64,000 nt of DNA from Sphagnum compactum (GCA_965153455.1 OZ234501.1:9114001-9178000), one strand, 5' to 3'. Shown: positions 23,415 through 36,037, numbered from the stretch's first letter. The notes: generated by a model not told the origin, from the letters alone. Numbers and translations are program-made.

Positions 23415-24081
23415 TTGATGCAAGCTTGAAGTCAAAGTTCTCGAAAACTGTAAGCTCTATGGCCTGTTAACAGAAGTGAAGAAACAGAAGGGGGGGGAAA
23501 CCCTAATAGACGTTTCGACTTGGCCGAACGGGGCTGATGAGATGTCACCGCTGGGGTTGCAAGATCTTGATAACATTCGATCCCATCGAGAGAAAAACAA
23601 CAACATCGCATCCCGAAAAAAAAAAAAAACGAGCACTGTATAACCCCTTATCTGCAGTACCTGAAAAATCTCGTTTCTGATGCTGCGGACTTCCTTCTGT
23701 TCTTTGTCAACTCACTTCCCAGACAAGTATCCTCTCCTCTGCCGGACGACCTTCCAACGCTACTTTGCACAAATGGGGTTGGTAACAGAACCCTTTGAAA
23801 GAACAAGAGAGTCCCAAACTACCTCTCTTGCCTCTGTATCGGAAATCACGCGGTTGCTACTGCCGATATCGAGGTAGAGCCAGGTCTTGAGACGATGTGT
23901 GTGCGCTTGGGGGAGATTTAATCTTCATTAGCATCTTTGAACACGTTATTGGCGAGGCGGAGGAGTCAGTCGATTACCGCGTTTTTCATGCACTGCTTGT
24001 AACGAAGAAGGAGAAGGTTCACAGAGAATCTCTTGTGACATCCACCCACTAAATCAAATGGGCCCTTCCAGAAGCCAAACT

Positions 24082-24247
24082 GTCGCAACTTGCCGACGAA
24101 ATTGCAAAATGGGGGCAAACAGACCCCATTTTGACTGCCAGTTTGTCGCCATTTACTGACGAGATTGCAAAATGGGGGCAGAAAGACCCCATTTTGGCCT
24201 GCCATTTTGTCGCCATTTACCGATGAAATTGCAAATAGGGTAGAAGG
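24082..24247. repeat. Three-copy 63-64-bp tandem repeat with internal hairpin
   Basis: Units begin GTCGC at 24082, 24145 and 24209. The first two each hold a perfect 10-bp inverted repeat CAAAATGGGG ... CCCCATTTTG separated by 9 bases (24105-24133 and 24168-24196). The third copy stops before the second arm. A minus-strand frame (23966-24205) over it is only the repeat translated. Confidence 0.8.
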
Positions 24248-24249
24248 AC

Positions 24250-26146
24250 GGGTGGTGACGCTCGTCGACAGGTGCTAACGCGTTCTTCCTGCCTGCAGGG
24301 TTCTAGTTTTTCTTCCCAAATTCCTCAAGTAGGTCCCACTAAATGGACCTTCGGCCCACCCAACATAATGGGCAGGGGCCTGGTCATTTCCGTAGTCCAT
24401 AAGCACCTTCTTGGTTGCATGCTAAATATTTGGATACTCAATTGCAAATCCGACAAAACTTTTTAATTCCTTTATTGGTAATTGTTTCTTGGCTTGAGTT
24501 GAATTCCTCCTCAGATTGTCCAACCTTGCTGCACTCCAAGAAGTTTCCTAAGGTATTTTGGATGGCACCTTACATAAGTGTTTCTAAGTAGATGTAAGAG
24601 GCCTTTTATACCATAGAATGGGTCATGAACGGCAGATTCTCTGACACATAACAACTCGCTGGGCAGAATCCACCATCTGCAGCCTGTTCTTTCACATTAA
24701 GAGCGAGGGACTCAAATTGACTTCCAAGAGAATGTGAGGAACAAATACAGAATCAGCACTGGGCAAAGCATAAGACAATGTTTGGTGGTCCTGCACTGTA
24801 ATATTTCTACCCAAATAGGTATAATTCCATACGTTTGTTTATGAATACTCTTGCCTATCTCCACTCCTTTACCATAGAAATTGAGGAAAAATATGTCCAA
24901 GTAACGAGGATCCTACTCATGAGCTTTTCTTTCTTTTTCTTTTTTCCCAATTTTGTGATGTAACCAAATCGATGATTATCCACAAGAAGATTTAGACAAT
25001 TTGCCTATAGAGCAGATATGAACCTAAAAACTTAGAAGAATCCTTTTATATTTTTGCTACATGAGGCACAAAAAATGGAACAAATTTTGTGACTTGTGAC
25101 TACCTTTCTATGGACAAATTCCTTTCACTTGCATGAGAAACTCAGGGCTACAACATACCCCCACTAAATAACATACCTGAAAATGTCATTTTTTCACAAA
25201 TGGACCAAGAATATGCACCAACAATGATTAAATTATCTTCATTATTTTCATCAACAAACTATGTCTATTCTATGGCACAAACAAGCATTGGCTCATACCC
25301 ATCTTGGTACAAGGACCTTAGATGTTATTTCAAGCCTTCTAGGACCAATTTCTACATCACATTTCCTTAATTCACACGCCAACTTACACTTATATGCTCT
25401 AAATGGAGGACAGATAGCTCTCAACCTAGGATCTACATATATTCCTACTCCATTTGATGAATGTTTTTTTATTATATAGGAGAAGGGTTTATGTTGATAG
25501 ATTCTTCTCCTACATACATACAGTGTTGTCGTGACACTGCAGAGGAACAATGCTATAGTGATAGGGATAGTGAGTAGGGATGGCTGCTGAGTAACTTCAG
25601 CTCTAACAAGTTGGAAAGTATCTTTCAAATTGTGTAAGTTATTATTTTTACAACATCACTAGATGTCAGCGAATAAAATTTCTTCTGCTCGACAAAAGAT
25701 TAAAATATAAAAAAGAAAAAATAAAGCAATGCTTTATGAACTTAATATTGGTTGAGGTTGTAAAGACCTGCTATGATTTTTCTTGTGTAATCAGAGGGCA
25801 CCTTACCCAATGTATTTTTTCCTCTGTTGTGTGGGAGCAATTTCAAAAAATCAAAATGGCTGCTGTGGCAGGTGTTCTGTGTTTTTGAAACACGCTGTAT
25901 TTTTTTCATTTTCTCTAGTGCTACCATCAGATAATACCACAGGGAAAACAAATTGGAGCAAGCCTTTACACTTGATCAGGCCAAGGTTGGCAAAGCCCAT
26001 ATCCTCAAGCTTTATCCTACAACATAATGCGATATTGAGACCATCCCGCTTCATACGGGTCTTGGGAATATGTTACTCTCACCTTGCATCTTTATTTTGC
26101 TCTTGGATTCGTTTAGTGTAGCACTTTAACCTTGGTTGTGAACTCA
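24250..26146. other. Intergenic region with unassigned minus-strand coding traces
   Basis: Short frames are present at 25293-25628 and 25742-25951 (minus) and 25783-26121 (plus). Around 24470-24720 the minus strand reads like decayed coding sequence (for example GGFCPASCYVSENLPFMTHS) with stops. None matches a family that I can name, and no complete gene structure is visible. Confidence 0.35.
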
Positions 26147-26938
26147 CACTACAAAAATTCATGGATTTTCAAACTTATCCAACTTGACTACCTTATCCAT
26201 TTTCACTAAAAACGTTTGTCAATTTGATTAAAAGCCTTAGTTGTTATTTCTTTCAATTGGTTTATTTGACTAAACTGACCTTTTCGACTACATGGTCAAT
26301 TTTATAAGTCCATAGCCAAACATCCAAACATTGGCTAGCAATGAAAAGTTAGATTTTTAATTAATTAAATTTAAAAACATGACTTAGTTTTTATTTAATT
26401 AAAAATTTCAATCGCATTTTCCTTCAAATGATTTGAAATTTTATACAAGTTTGTATATTATATATATGTAGACCTTTGGAAACTTTTCAAGAATACATTT
26501 TAATTTGCTTCATTTTAACAAAACATACAAATGGAAAAATTTGGATTTGTAAGATGATTTGGAGTAAACATGTTATATTCATGTTTTGACACATGTTATG
26601 TTACAAAGTCATGTGTTGATTGATTAACAAAAACATTGAGGCCATGGAGACTGTGGTTCAATTCTTGATACCAACATTTATTATATCTTGTACTTATAAT
26701 TGTAATATTTAGTTATCTTATGGTGACTGGTCTTGCAAATGAATGAAAACTTGGATTTCAAAGACAATTATTAGTAGTTGTTATTGTCAAAACAGCCTTG
26801 AAATTTTGGAAATGTAGCATCTGGCTCAATACAACACAGGTTGAATACCACAGGCTCAGCGAGCAAATTATTTTTGAAATTTTTAATTATACTTGAACTG
26901 TGATGAATGTTTTATACCAATTTTTTTATATTAAATTG

Positions 26939-26989
26939 TGGTGCAATGGTTATAACACCTTCACCCCCAAAGGTCTAGGGTTCAATTCC
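26939..26989 (+). ncRNA. tRNA-like Pol III promoter, possible SINE head
   Basis: TGGTGCAATGG (26939-26949) fits the A box and GGTTCAATTCC (26979-26989) fits the B box of tRNA-type internal promoters, with spacing like a tRNA gene. The flanking sequence does not fold as a full tRNA by eye, so a tRNA-derived SINE start is the best reading. Confidence 0.45.
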
Positions 26990-27029
26990 TTTTGCAAATT
27001 CTCTACTTTATTTTCTTTGTTCATGAACA

Positions 27030-27430
27030 ATTGAACAAAAGGGTGTAGTCCTCAGACAACTTCCTCAAGCAAGTTGCCTTAGAAAAGCAGGAACTTGCAA
27101 CTCCCTTGAGGATAAGCGGACTTAACCAAGTTTCCCTCACTTCCAGAGGGAAAAAGGCACTTACCCAAGTTACTCCAGGCAATTTCCTATGCCGAAACCA
27201 TGATGGTTCAAAAGAAGTTGGGCCTATTTGCTCCAAAAAACCGTGTTTCCCTAGGGAATTTGGGTTGCCTTGGAGAACCATGTTTTGGACCCATTTTCCT
27301 TGAGAAAACATATTGCTCTGGAGAATCTGGGGCCATTTGCCCCAAGGGACCATGATTGGCCCCAAGCAATCCTAAGAAACTTGATCTCATGTGTCCCAGG
27401 GAATCATGTTTTCCTACAAAACAAATTCAA
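27030..27430. repeat. Degenerate minisatellite-like region
   Basis: Loose repetition of a GGGCC-TTTGCCCCAAGGGACCATG-like theme every 30-45 bp (for example gggccatttgccccaaggg at about 27332, ttggcccc at 27356, and variants at 27217-27300). Short frames on both strands are translations of this theme, not genes. Confidence 0.5.
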
Positions 27431-28121
27431 TGAAAATGATTATCCTTCGTTCTTGAAGAAATACATTCATGACAAAGGTCGCGATTGTAAAAAGATTTGA
27501 ACCCAAGAAGCTCCCACTCAAAGTGAATGTGATCAACCATGCTGGCACACCACTTATAATTCATGAAGTGGCCCGCTAAACACAGCTTAACAAGCTCTGT
27601 TCTGCACTGGTTTCACTTGTCTTTTTGCACACCCTTTTTGGCCTTGCACAGTTCTGCAAGAAAGGATGCATCCCGGTTTTCAATGTTCTTCAGTTCTTCA
27701 AAAAAAAAAGTGAAGAACATGCTGTGCATTTTCTTTGTTGCCAATGTTCTAAGCGAAAGTCTTGCATCTGGGCGCAGGAAAGTGTTTAGCATCCTTCATT
27801 TATGAAAATATACAGTCCCAATTTGGATCCAAACTTAAAAACACAATCAATGATAATTGGGGAAGAAGACAAAATGAATGTTAGATATGATTGGGCATCC
27901 TTACAAGCATGTGTATTTTTTGAGTCGAAAATTCAATTACATTTAATTGGTTAGACATGTTTAGTGTTTGCCAATGCATATTTTAGAAGAACAGAATTTT
28001 CAACAAATTGTGAAAATGTGCTTTTATCAACAATGTGCTTTTTGAAAGTGTCCAAGTTCTGTAATCATGCATTTATTCTCTACTGACTAGGTCATGGTGC
28101 TCATTTCAAGGAGTAGGGAAG

Positions 28122-28399
28122 TGACTACTGCTTGGAGAATAACTAATAGCCTTCTTCCCTTGGTGGTGGATTAGAATCCCATGCGGAGCTGCAGAACATG
28201 TGATTTTTTTTTTAAAAAATTCCTGCACAGAACCATCAGAACATGAATCCTTCCCAGTTTTTCCCCTGACTAGTGGCTTAGAGAATAAACACTAGCCTTC
28301 TTCCCTTCTGGTGAATTTGAATCTCATGTGGAACTAAACTGCATGTGAGTTTTTGTTTTCTGCACAGGACATCAGAACATGAATCCATGCCGGTTTTTT
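28122..28399 (+). repeat. Two tandem SINE-like copies
   Basis: Two related blocks, 28122-28266 and 28267-28399, share TGACTA..GCTT.GAGAATAA, TAGCCTTCTTCCCTT, a B-box-like GAAT(C/T)(C/T)CATG, and CATCAGAACATGAATCC before a poly-T/pyrimidine end. The left part of copy 2 (tggcttagaga) resembles an A box. This arrangement suggests two tRNA-derived SINEs or one duplicated copy. Confidence 0.5.
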
Positions 28400-29434
28400 G
28401 TGCAAAACAACCCATGCAGAGCACAAAACAACAAGCCAAATTGTTCGATGGGAGAGTAGAAGGAGCTGCACCTAACCAACGAGGGCTGGTGTGGACATCT
28501 TAACCTTGTCATTTTTTTGGACTCTGCTTTTTAGGGTAGAGACATTGTGATGTGCCCAAAAACCGGCCAAAGTTTGGTATCCCCACATTCTAGGATCATG
28601 TAGAGTCCACTACAGAAACGGTTTATTGCATACCTATAGGATCCACATTGGGCTTCACCATGCTAAGCACACTTTGTTTCCAATTCGTATGTTGAATATT
28701 TATCTTCCTTATGGATTCATTTAAATGCCATAACCATAATGTCACAAGCGACTTGATTTTACTTTTATTACCTTAGAACTGACTAGGAAGTTAAAAACAT
28801 GGTAATAAATCATAAACTTATTGAGATTGTTTTGCATTTTATCCTATAACTTGAATTCTGCTAGGCCAATACAACAAAATTGAAAACCAACCTTAAATGA
28901 AGACATGAACCTAATAAACCTCACTTGTAAACTAAGAAAACAAATAATCAAAAAAAAAAAAAAAATCGCCTTTGCAAAATAAAAAACAAAGTGAAAACTA
29001 ATTATTAGATGAAAAACACTTCTTTTTTTATGGGTCTTTGTGATTAAATTTTAATCGAGCAAGCAATATTTGCAACTAAAATCTTTCTAATTTTTTTGAA
29101 CAAATCGCATACAATATTAGTCATAACGACAAGGGGTATTGGATGAAAGAAAAAATCAACAAATACAAGTTCATCTTTTGACTTTATTGTATACATATTA
29201 TCACATGTGACTAAAATGTAACTATTTTGATCATTATTGAAAGCAAATGATGTGCTACCATGTATCTCAATATTTAATTATTTAAATGTAAATACTATTA
29301 TTATTTTGAAATAATTTGGGACGCTCAATCCAAATGTTTTGATGATCTTATATTATGAAATAATGGCCCAAAGTAAATATGCCACATGACATTTTGAAAT
29401 GAATTTAAATGCAAAATATTAATATTATGTTGGT

Positions 29435-29670
29435 AGGTACCTAGGTAGATACATAAGTAGGTGTTCACAAACATAAATTACATACCTACCTACCTACCTA
29501 CCTACCTAGGTAAAAAGGTAGGTAGGTAGGTAGGTCGTACCTTCCTAAGTTAAATACCTACTCATATAGGAAGGTACTTAGGTAGATAGGTAGATAGGTC
29601 GACCTAGGTGGGTAGATCAAACTACGTACCTACTTAATTAAATAGATAAGTAGGTTGGGGAGGTAGGTAG
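29435..29670. repeat. (ACCT)n/(AGGT)n simple repeat forming a long hairpin
   Basis: A run of ACCT units (29484-29508) is followed after about 7 bases by a run of AGGT units (to 29535), giving a near-perfect 20-bp stem. More scattered GTAGGTAG units extend to 29670, and a related GTAGGCTA theme recurs at 30688-30850. Confidence 0.8.
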
Positions 29671-29699
29671 TTTAGGATTATGCATAATTTATTTTTTTG

Positions 29700-30860
29700 T
29701 TTTGGGTTAAGTAGGTTATTAAGGTAAGTACCAATGTTGGTTGGGTACGTAAGGTCAATGGCTAGTATCAATACTAATACAAACATTAATATCAAGTATT
29801 AGACCAATTTGGTTTGACCTAAATTTGGTACCAACTTAATATTAATATTAATTGATAAGGACTTGAAATAATACAATCTCATATCAATCTTATATTAATC
29901 TTGGATTAGGCACATATTAGCCCAAAATGAATATTGAATTAATATTAGTACAAGATTGGTATCAAATTAAAACAAAATAATCAATGTTATTACAAAATTG
30001 GAATCATTTTTTTGAATAATGTTAATATTGACCAATTAATATCAAAATATATTGATATTAAACCACATCAGCAAGTACATATAATAAAGTGATATGTTAT
30101 AAGTATGGTACATTGGTAAGTAAGGTAAGGTAAGGTAGGTATCTAAGTGGATTTAAAATATGTAAAGTAGGTGTCATGAATGTTAGTTAATAAACTATTC
30201 AATTAAATCATAATTAATTTGGTGTTAAGTTAAGTTAGCATAATAACTTTGTTGGTTCAAATGTGAACATGGTTTGGGCTATTTGGTGTTTGGGATATAA
30301 TTATGAGGTGTGGGTTCTCAAATCATTTTTTGTGATTTGATATTCTAAAATATAGTGTGTTTTGCTTTGCAAGTTTGTTTGGCACATGGTTTGTCTGTTG
30401 TATTTTTATTTTATGTTTTGGGCTTTGATTCCTACTTGTTGCATATGAATCTTATTTAAGGGTTAAGTATGATACATCAAAGTGCTTTTATGTTATTTTG
30501 TGTGGTGTGTGGACAATGACAAGTTTAAATGCCAATATGGTAACGCACGACATAGGCATGTAACATAATATGTGACAATATATAATTTAACATAATCCAA
30601 ATGTTTTCATGATAAACACGTGTGATCAAATAATCCTTACACATGAACTAATAACATACTCTAGTGGCAATTCACTGCAAGCACAACCTAGCCTAGCCTA
30701 CGTTATGTAGGTAGCCTAATAAACAGGCTAGGTTGTTATGTTAAATTAAAAAGGTACCTAGGTTGTTAGTAGGCTAACTAGTTATGTTAGATAAGTAACA
30801 TAGGTCTTGTTAGTAGGCTAGTTAGGTATATTAAGTAGGTAGCCTTGGCCTAGCTAATGT
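29700..30860. repeat. Low-complexity AT-rich repeats inside CACTA element
   Basis: Multiple AATATTAATATT-like and ATTAATATCAA-type repeats at 29770-30070, then GTAAGGTAAGG at 30118 and taggctag/gttatgtta repeats at 30688-30850. No coding frame. Confidence 0.5.
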
Positions 30861-31106
30861 TAAACCAAATATGGTGATTTGACTAAACCCTAGCCATCTT
30901 TAAGGATTTTTTATTTCTTGCTCTTTTTCCCTAGATGTTTGGATTGACACCTAGTTGTAAAAAATGTCACCTTAGTTAAATGTACTAGTAAAAAATATTG
31001 CATGTTTTTATGCCCCGAGCCTTTAGTCAATGTGAACATAACTTTTAGTCAATATGAACATTTGAGTCAAATTGAACCTTTAAAAAAACCACATTTTCTT
31101 GTAGTG

Positions 31107-32000
31107 ACCCCATATAATTATTCTACATGATAGCCATGAAACTCAGGCTTGTGAATAAACCATGCAAATTTCACATGTGCCTAAAGGTAATAAACATAAT
31201 TGAATTCAACTTGGTGGAACATTCATTGAATTTTTTGAAAATTGTCAAACAAGTAGAACATAACTTTACATGGTTTTATTTTTCCCCAACTAGATCACAA
31301 GCATTCTAATATGATCATTTGTCAAATGAACCTTCTCTCTTAATTTGAACCCACCGGGTACACAAACACATGTCTTTTAATCCAATGATTTACTTCCATG
31401 AATTTGAAAGAATTAATATATGCCCACTTCATTATTGGCTTGAACATGTCCCACTAGTCCTACAAGGCAAAAACAATGTTTGATGTTTTGTTAAAGGAGT
31501 TTTCTTTAAAGTTTTAAATTAAAAAAATTTCAATAGCCAATGTCTACCTCAATAAAGAAAATTTGAAAAATCATTTAACATAGAAGGAAGTTTACGATGA
31601 TTTTCCTTGGAAGAGTCATCAAGGTGTTTGGCATGGGGTACTAACCATCTTCTTGGTCAATACTACCTCTGCCAAAATGTTTTGGTAGCCTTTTGTGAAT
31701 AGAATCGCTGAACCTTGATAAGATAAGAAGAGCATGAGGTATTCTTTAAATGATTTTCTTCTTCATGTTCTTTTCTACATTTTACAAAAGGAGAATGAAT
31801 TATTGAAATAGAAGGATGCAAAAACTCTCTTAGGTGTAAACAAGTTTCTTCTAGTAGTAAAAATTGTCTTTCGTCCTTTCTTTTATTATAGATTGAATTT
31901 GATTATTTGAGTAAAGATAGGATTTAAAAATAACATTTTTACCAAAAAAATAGAAAGAGAAATTATTGGATGAGAAGGAAGGACATGTTCCCATTGCTTA
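31107..32000. other. Gene-free stretch
   Basis: AT-rich sequence with only a 60-codon frame (31127-31309) that has no recognisable motif. Confidence 0.4.
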
Positions 32001-32003
32001 CTG

Positions 32004-32146
32004 AACATATTTGGTATAAACCATAAAAGTTGTGTAGTTCAACAATTTTGGTGTGAAGTGCTTTGAGTGGTCACCTCAAATTTTCACTCAAAATGATCCA
32101 AAGTTGTTAACTACATTGAACTTTTGTGGTTTATACCAAATATGTT
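32004..32146. repeat. 28-bp inverted repeat (hairpin)
   Basis: AACATATTTGGTATAAACCA plus AAAAGTT (32004-32031) is the reverse complement of 32119-32146, with one mismatch in 28, separated by about 87 bases. A weaker continuation (GTAGTT) lies on the loop side. Confidence 0.75.
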
Positions 32147-33226
32147 CCATAAAGTGTAATCTTGTGCCATCTTTTGCATCATTCCCCAACAAGCAAAGTT
32201 GCATGTTTTCACTTGGCAATCACCCAACTATTATGTTGAATCCATTCATTTTTCCAAAGGTTGTCTATCAAGGCCATCAATTTGGACTTGTGAATAGTGA
32301 TAGTTATAAAGTTGAATAAAATGTAATTATGTGTGGGGCTTCCATTAATTTTATGGCCCACTTTTACATAAGGTTTTGTGGTTAAGATTTGGTCAATCCT
32401 TGCATTTTCTCATTTCAAAAAGTCTTGTTATTAATTTCCATCAAAACATTTGAATTCACAAATTCAAACTCATTCATTAGTTCTTTCACTATAATGTAGT
32501 CCTTGCTTTCAGAGTGAGACTTTAAAATACAACGGGTCTTTCATCTCCCAATTTTGCATATGAGATGATTTTTGCCTATGTAAACAAATATCATGAGAAT
32601 CAAGAAATCTCCATGCTCACAATTCAAAAATCAAAGCAAGGTTCAAATTTTTCTAAAGTCAAAGGAAGGCAAACTAACTTACAAAACTTGAAAGTAAAAA
32701 TGAAACAAATGAGAAAAATTAAAATTAAAATCCAAATCAAACAATCAAGTATAATAAAAACCAAAATGATAATATTTTTAAATTTGTTAATTGTGCAAAA
32801 CATGTAGAAAGGAAGTTATTAATGGCTTCCACCTAACTATCATTAATCAAATGCACATGTTGCAATGCCGTGGGATCCATGGGTTCACATGGATAACACC
32901 ATGTGCTTGCATGTCCTTTTTTGGTCATCGTCGAGCAAACACACATACACCAAGTTTTTTGTTACAAAATTTTGTAAAATAGATCAATCATATATATTCA
33001 AATAACCTTATGTACATTGCCAACTTAAATGCTAAGAAATTGATTAAATGAAGTCTATTGAATTTGTTAACAAAAAAATCATAAATCTACAATTATATTG
33101 TTTAAACATTATTCTATTTTAGATTTTGAATTTTACAAAAATCCATGTTACAACCTTGCACTAAATAACCCCATCCATCTTTCTAAAATAATTTGGTAGC
33201 CCTCTTGCAATTGCCAATGGCACATT

Positions 33227-34700
33227 ATGTTTCAGAAATGTGCTTGCACAAAACATGCCATTAATCATAGGTTTCTATTTTTTACAACTTTGAAAGTCTT
33301 TGAATGTATATATATTGCCATGGAGTTCAACATCTTCACAATCATGTTTTGCCATGCATTTAATAGTTGTAATTGTATTAAAAAACATGTGCCCACATCC
33401 TTCACACCATTGTTAGTTTTTTAACATGTTTGCCAATTGAACATAACTAGGTTCTAGCTACATATGATGATGCAACCATTTGTCACTCTTTGTGTGTTAA
33501 AAGCATGGAACTTTCACCATCTATCAAAACAATAAGAATATTGTTTTGTGGGTGGTAGAAAATGACATTGAACATATCACAAATGAAATTGTCAAATTTG
33601 TTCCAATGACACTTTATGAACAAAAAAATGAATTTAAAAGGCCCATGGATGAAATGCAAAACACACTTTACAAAATGGTAATAGAAGGAAACTTCATGCA
33701 TGTAAAAATAGATGTAACAAAAAAATCCCAAAATCGATGCAAATATGCATTCCCATTTAATGCACAACCAAATCAACAATTTAAATTCAACAACTACACA
33801 AATTGTTGGGAATATTATAAAGTCTAAGGCATGAACATTGTAATGTTATGTCATACCATGCATCTTTACTCTTTTTATGGGGCACCCATCTCAACATCCT
33901 TGACAAATCAACTTTTCATATCGATTCTATTATCTTTTCAAATACACCGTGAAATGTGAACCACATGGAACACTAAATTCAAATGAAATGTACAAAACAT
34001 TTCGGCCTACATGATGTTTTGGAATTGCAATTTCAATTAATATTTTCCCTCATTATTAACAGGCATGTTTATCTTGTAAGAAGTTGCATTCACATACTTA
34101 CAATTACCAATAATTCAAAAAATATAGTTGTTAAATACATTGAAAACTTTTTCATGTGCATACAAAGGTTGTCACAAGATTAAAAGTTTTGAATTTCCAT
34201 TCCATAAATGTTTATAGTAACCAACCTTCTAATTTCAAAACATAGTTTTCATCAAATATTTCACAAAATTTGAGTTTGAAAAATACCAATGTCCTTCTTA
34301 AAAATGCCATGATCAAGATAAACTTGGAAATTATATTTATACAAATAAAAAATTATTTAGATTCACAAACTTCCATCCTACACACAATACAAAAGCGTTT
34401 TTTTATAACATATTATCACAAAACATGGCATTTAAAAAAGAAACAAAATTATTCTCCAATCCAACTCAAAAGAGGAAAAAAAATAAAAATGTACATGAAT
34501 GCCAAAATTGTGGCCTTTTCCAACATTGGATAATTGACAAAGATACCTTATCTAATATGCACACATGAACATTTAGACATGACAATTGAACACAACTATT
34601 AGAAGAGGTGCTAGAAGATTATCCATATTTTCACTTGGAATAGACATTTTTTCATAACAAACAATAAAACAAAATACAGCTCATCTCTAAACCTTCATAA
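33227..34700 (+). pseudogene. Helitron Rep/helicase relic
   Basis: Decayed coding sequence recalling the conserved middle of plant Helitron replication-helicase proteins: CKYAFPFNAQPNQQFKFNN then CWEYYKV (33546-33827), an LLFLWGTHLNIL block in another frame near 33870, a CEPHG-like NVNHMEH near 33950, and FGLHDVLELQFQLIFSLIIN with a following VVKYIE (33983-34183). I recognise this order from plant Helitrons from memory. Upstream (33227-33424) a CACTKHAINHR/VQHLHNHVLPC trace may be the preceding part. Many frameshifts and stops are present, and I could not locate the TC and CTRR ends. Helitrons move by rolling-circle replication; this copy is inert. Confidence 0.62.
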
Positions 34701-35527
34701 CACATATTTACCATAGACATATCTTGATGCAATTGATTGAAAAAACCCACAAGGTCTATAAGTTTTCACATGCACACTTAAAAGTTGAAAAACATTTTTT
34801 GTGAGATACATCACAAAATACTTTCAATTTCTTAGCAAAAATGTATTATTATTAGCAAGAATAGGCACAATAACATTTCGTTAAAGTTGCTTTGCAAGTA
34901 TAGTACACACCACATTCCAAATTCCAATGTGTGGATACTTGTCCATCATACCTAAACCTAACAACCTTGTAGAAAGGCTCATAATTACAAATGTCATAAT
35001 CATTAATGAAATGCCATTGATGACTATAACATCCTATGCATGATTGAACAATGATTGAAACAAACAACAAAAGATGACACAATATATCACCATTTGTACA
35101 ACACTCGAATTGGTAGTTGGAAACCTTGTCCAACTACACCAATTTGCAAACACTATGAAACAATATATTGTGCACAAGTTGCCCCATCAAATCCACCCCA
35201 TGCAGAAAAACAACACAACACCACGTCCTATCCATTTCTATCCATCATGTCACAACGTTATAGGTGCAATTCCTCAACATCATTCGATTTGAGAAAGAAA
35301 GCCTGGAATTGAAAAAACATAAAAGTAAAATCTTATCACACAACTATAACAATTCTTTGTATACATAGAAGTGGATGTTGAACAATACTCCACAATCATC
35401 TTAAACAAAGAATTCCCAACAACAAAAACATACAAAATAAAAATGAACACAAATGCTACAAAAACTGAACATGTTTAGCCATGGTTACATGACAAATCCT
35501 TTAACCACATAGATAACATTGATTTCA
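34700..35527. other. AT-rich stretch without a clear gene
   Basis: Short overlapping frames on both strands (34852-35133 minus; 35055-35312 plus). The minus frame has several Cys/His residues but no motif that I can assign. Confidence 0.35.
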
Positions 35528-35927
35528 ATGCATTCAAAAGTTCATTGAAAAAACATTCACAACATTTAAAGCATGATTATCATATAACCCTTGTTACAAT
35601 TTATTTTCATTTCATTAAACAAGTTCTGTTCATTAGATTGTGGATGTAGTCTTCCAAAATTTGTGTTATGATTTATATGTGCTTCACTATCATAGTGTAA
35701 AAAATTGATGCATCACAAGCTTGTATGCAAGATCACAATATGTGCCTAATTCACTGAGATGCTTCGTGAGTTATGCACATTTGGGTGTGTAATGTGCCTC
35801 CTCTCAGGAACGGAGGGCCCTTGGGCCCCTATTGGGATGCCAAGATGCAGCAGATTTGCTTACAGCAGGTTGCCTCTGGGCAATTATGAACTTGTCTCAG
35901 GTTATGCATTCAAAAGTTCATTGAAAA
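35528..35927. repeat. 24-bp exact direct repeat upstream of MED6
   Basis: ATGCATTCAAAAGTTCATTG plus AAAA occurs at 35528-35551 and 35904-35927, bounding about 350 bp just upstream of the MED6 promoter. It could be a local duplication or the trace of an insertion. Confidence 0.7.
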
Positions 35928-35978
35928 CGTGCAGAATCGGCAAGGTTCAGTCCTTTATGTCTTTGTAATGAACCCTGG

Positions 35979-36037
35979 TTTAGGGTTAGGGTTCAATCCA
36001 GAGTTGTGACCATCAGACAGCGCTCAAGGATTGCGCA

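Larger units (their letters stand above)
26147..31106. mobile_element. Probable CACTA (En/Spm-like) DNA transposon, non-autonomous
   Basis: The left end reads CACTACAAAAATTCATGG; the reverse complement of the right end reads CACTACAAGAAAATGTGG, so the ends match as CACTA terminal inverted repeats. Subterminal short motifs are present in the expected opposite orientations: TTGACTA / TTTGACTAAA / TTCACTAAAAAC near the left end, and TTTAGTCAA twice plus TTGAGTCAAATTG near 31015-31075. The 4.96-kb interior contains no transposase frame that I can see, but it does hold SINE-like and simple repeats. A 3-bp target duplication is expected for the family; the flanks (TCA and ACC) do not match, so ends or flanks may have mutated. 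Confidence 0.6.

Noticed and set aside
23640-23900. Possible 5' exon for the gene at 22737 (minus strand)
   Set aside because: Coding-like composition and a CAG|GTACTG donor-like site exist, but no frame links cleanly to the downstream exon and no family is recognised.
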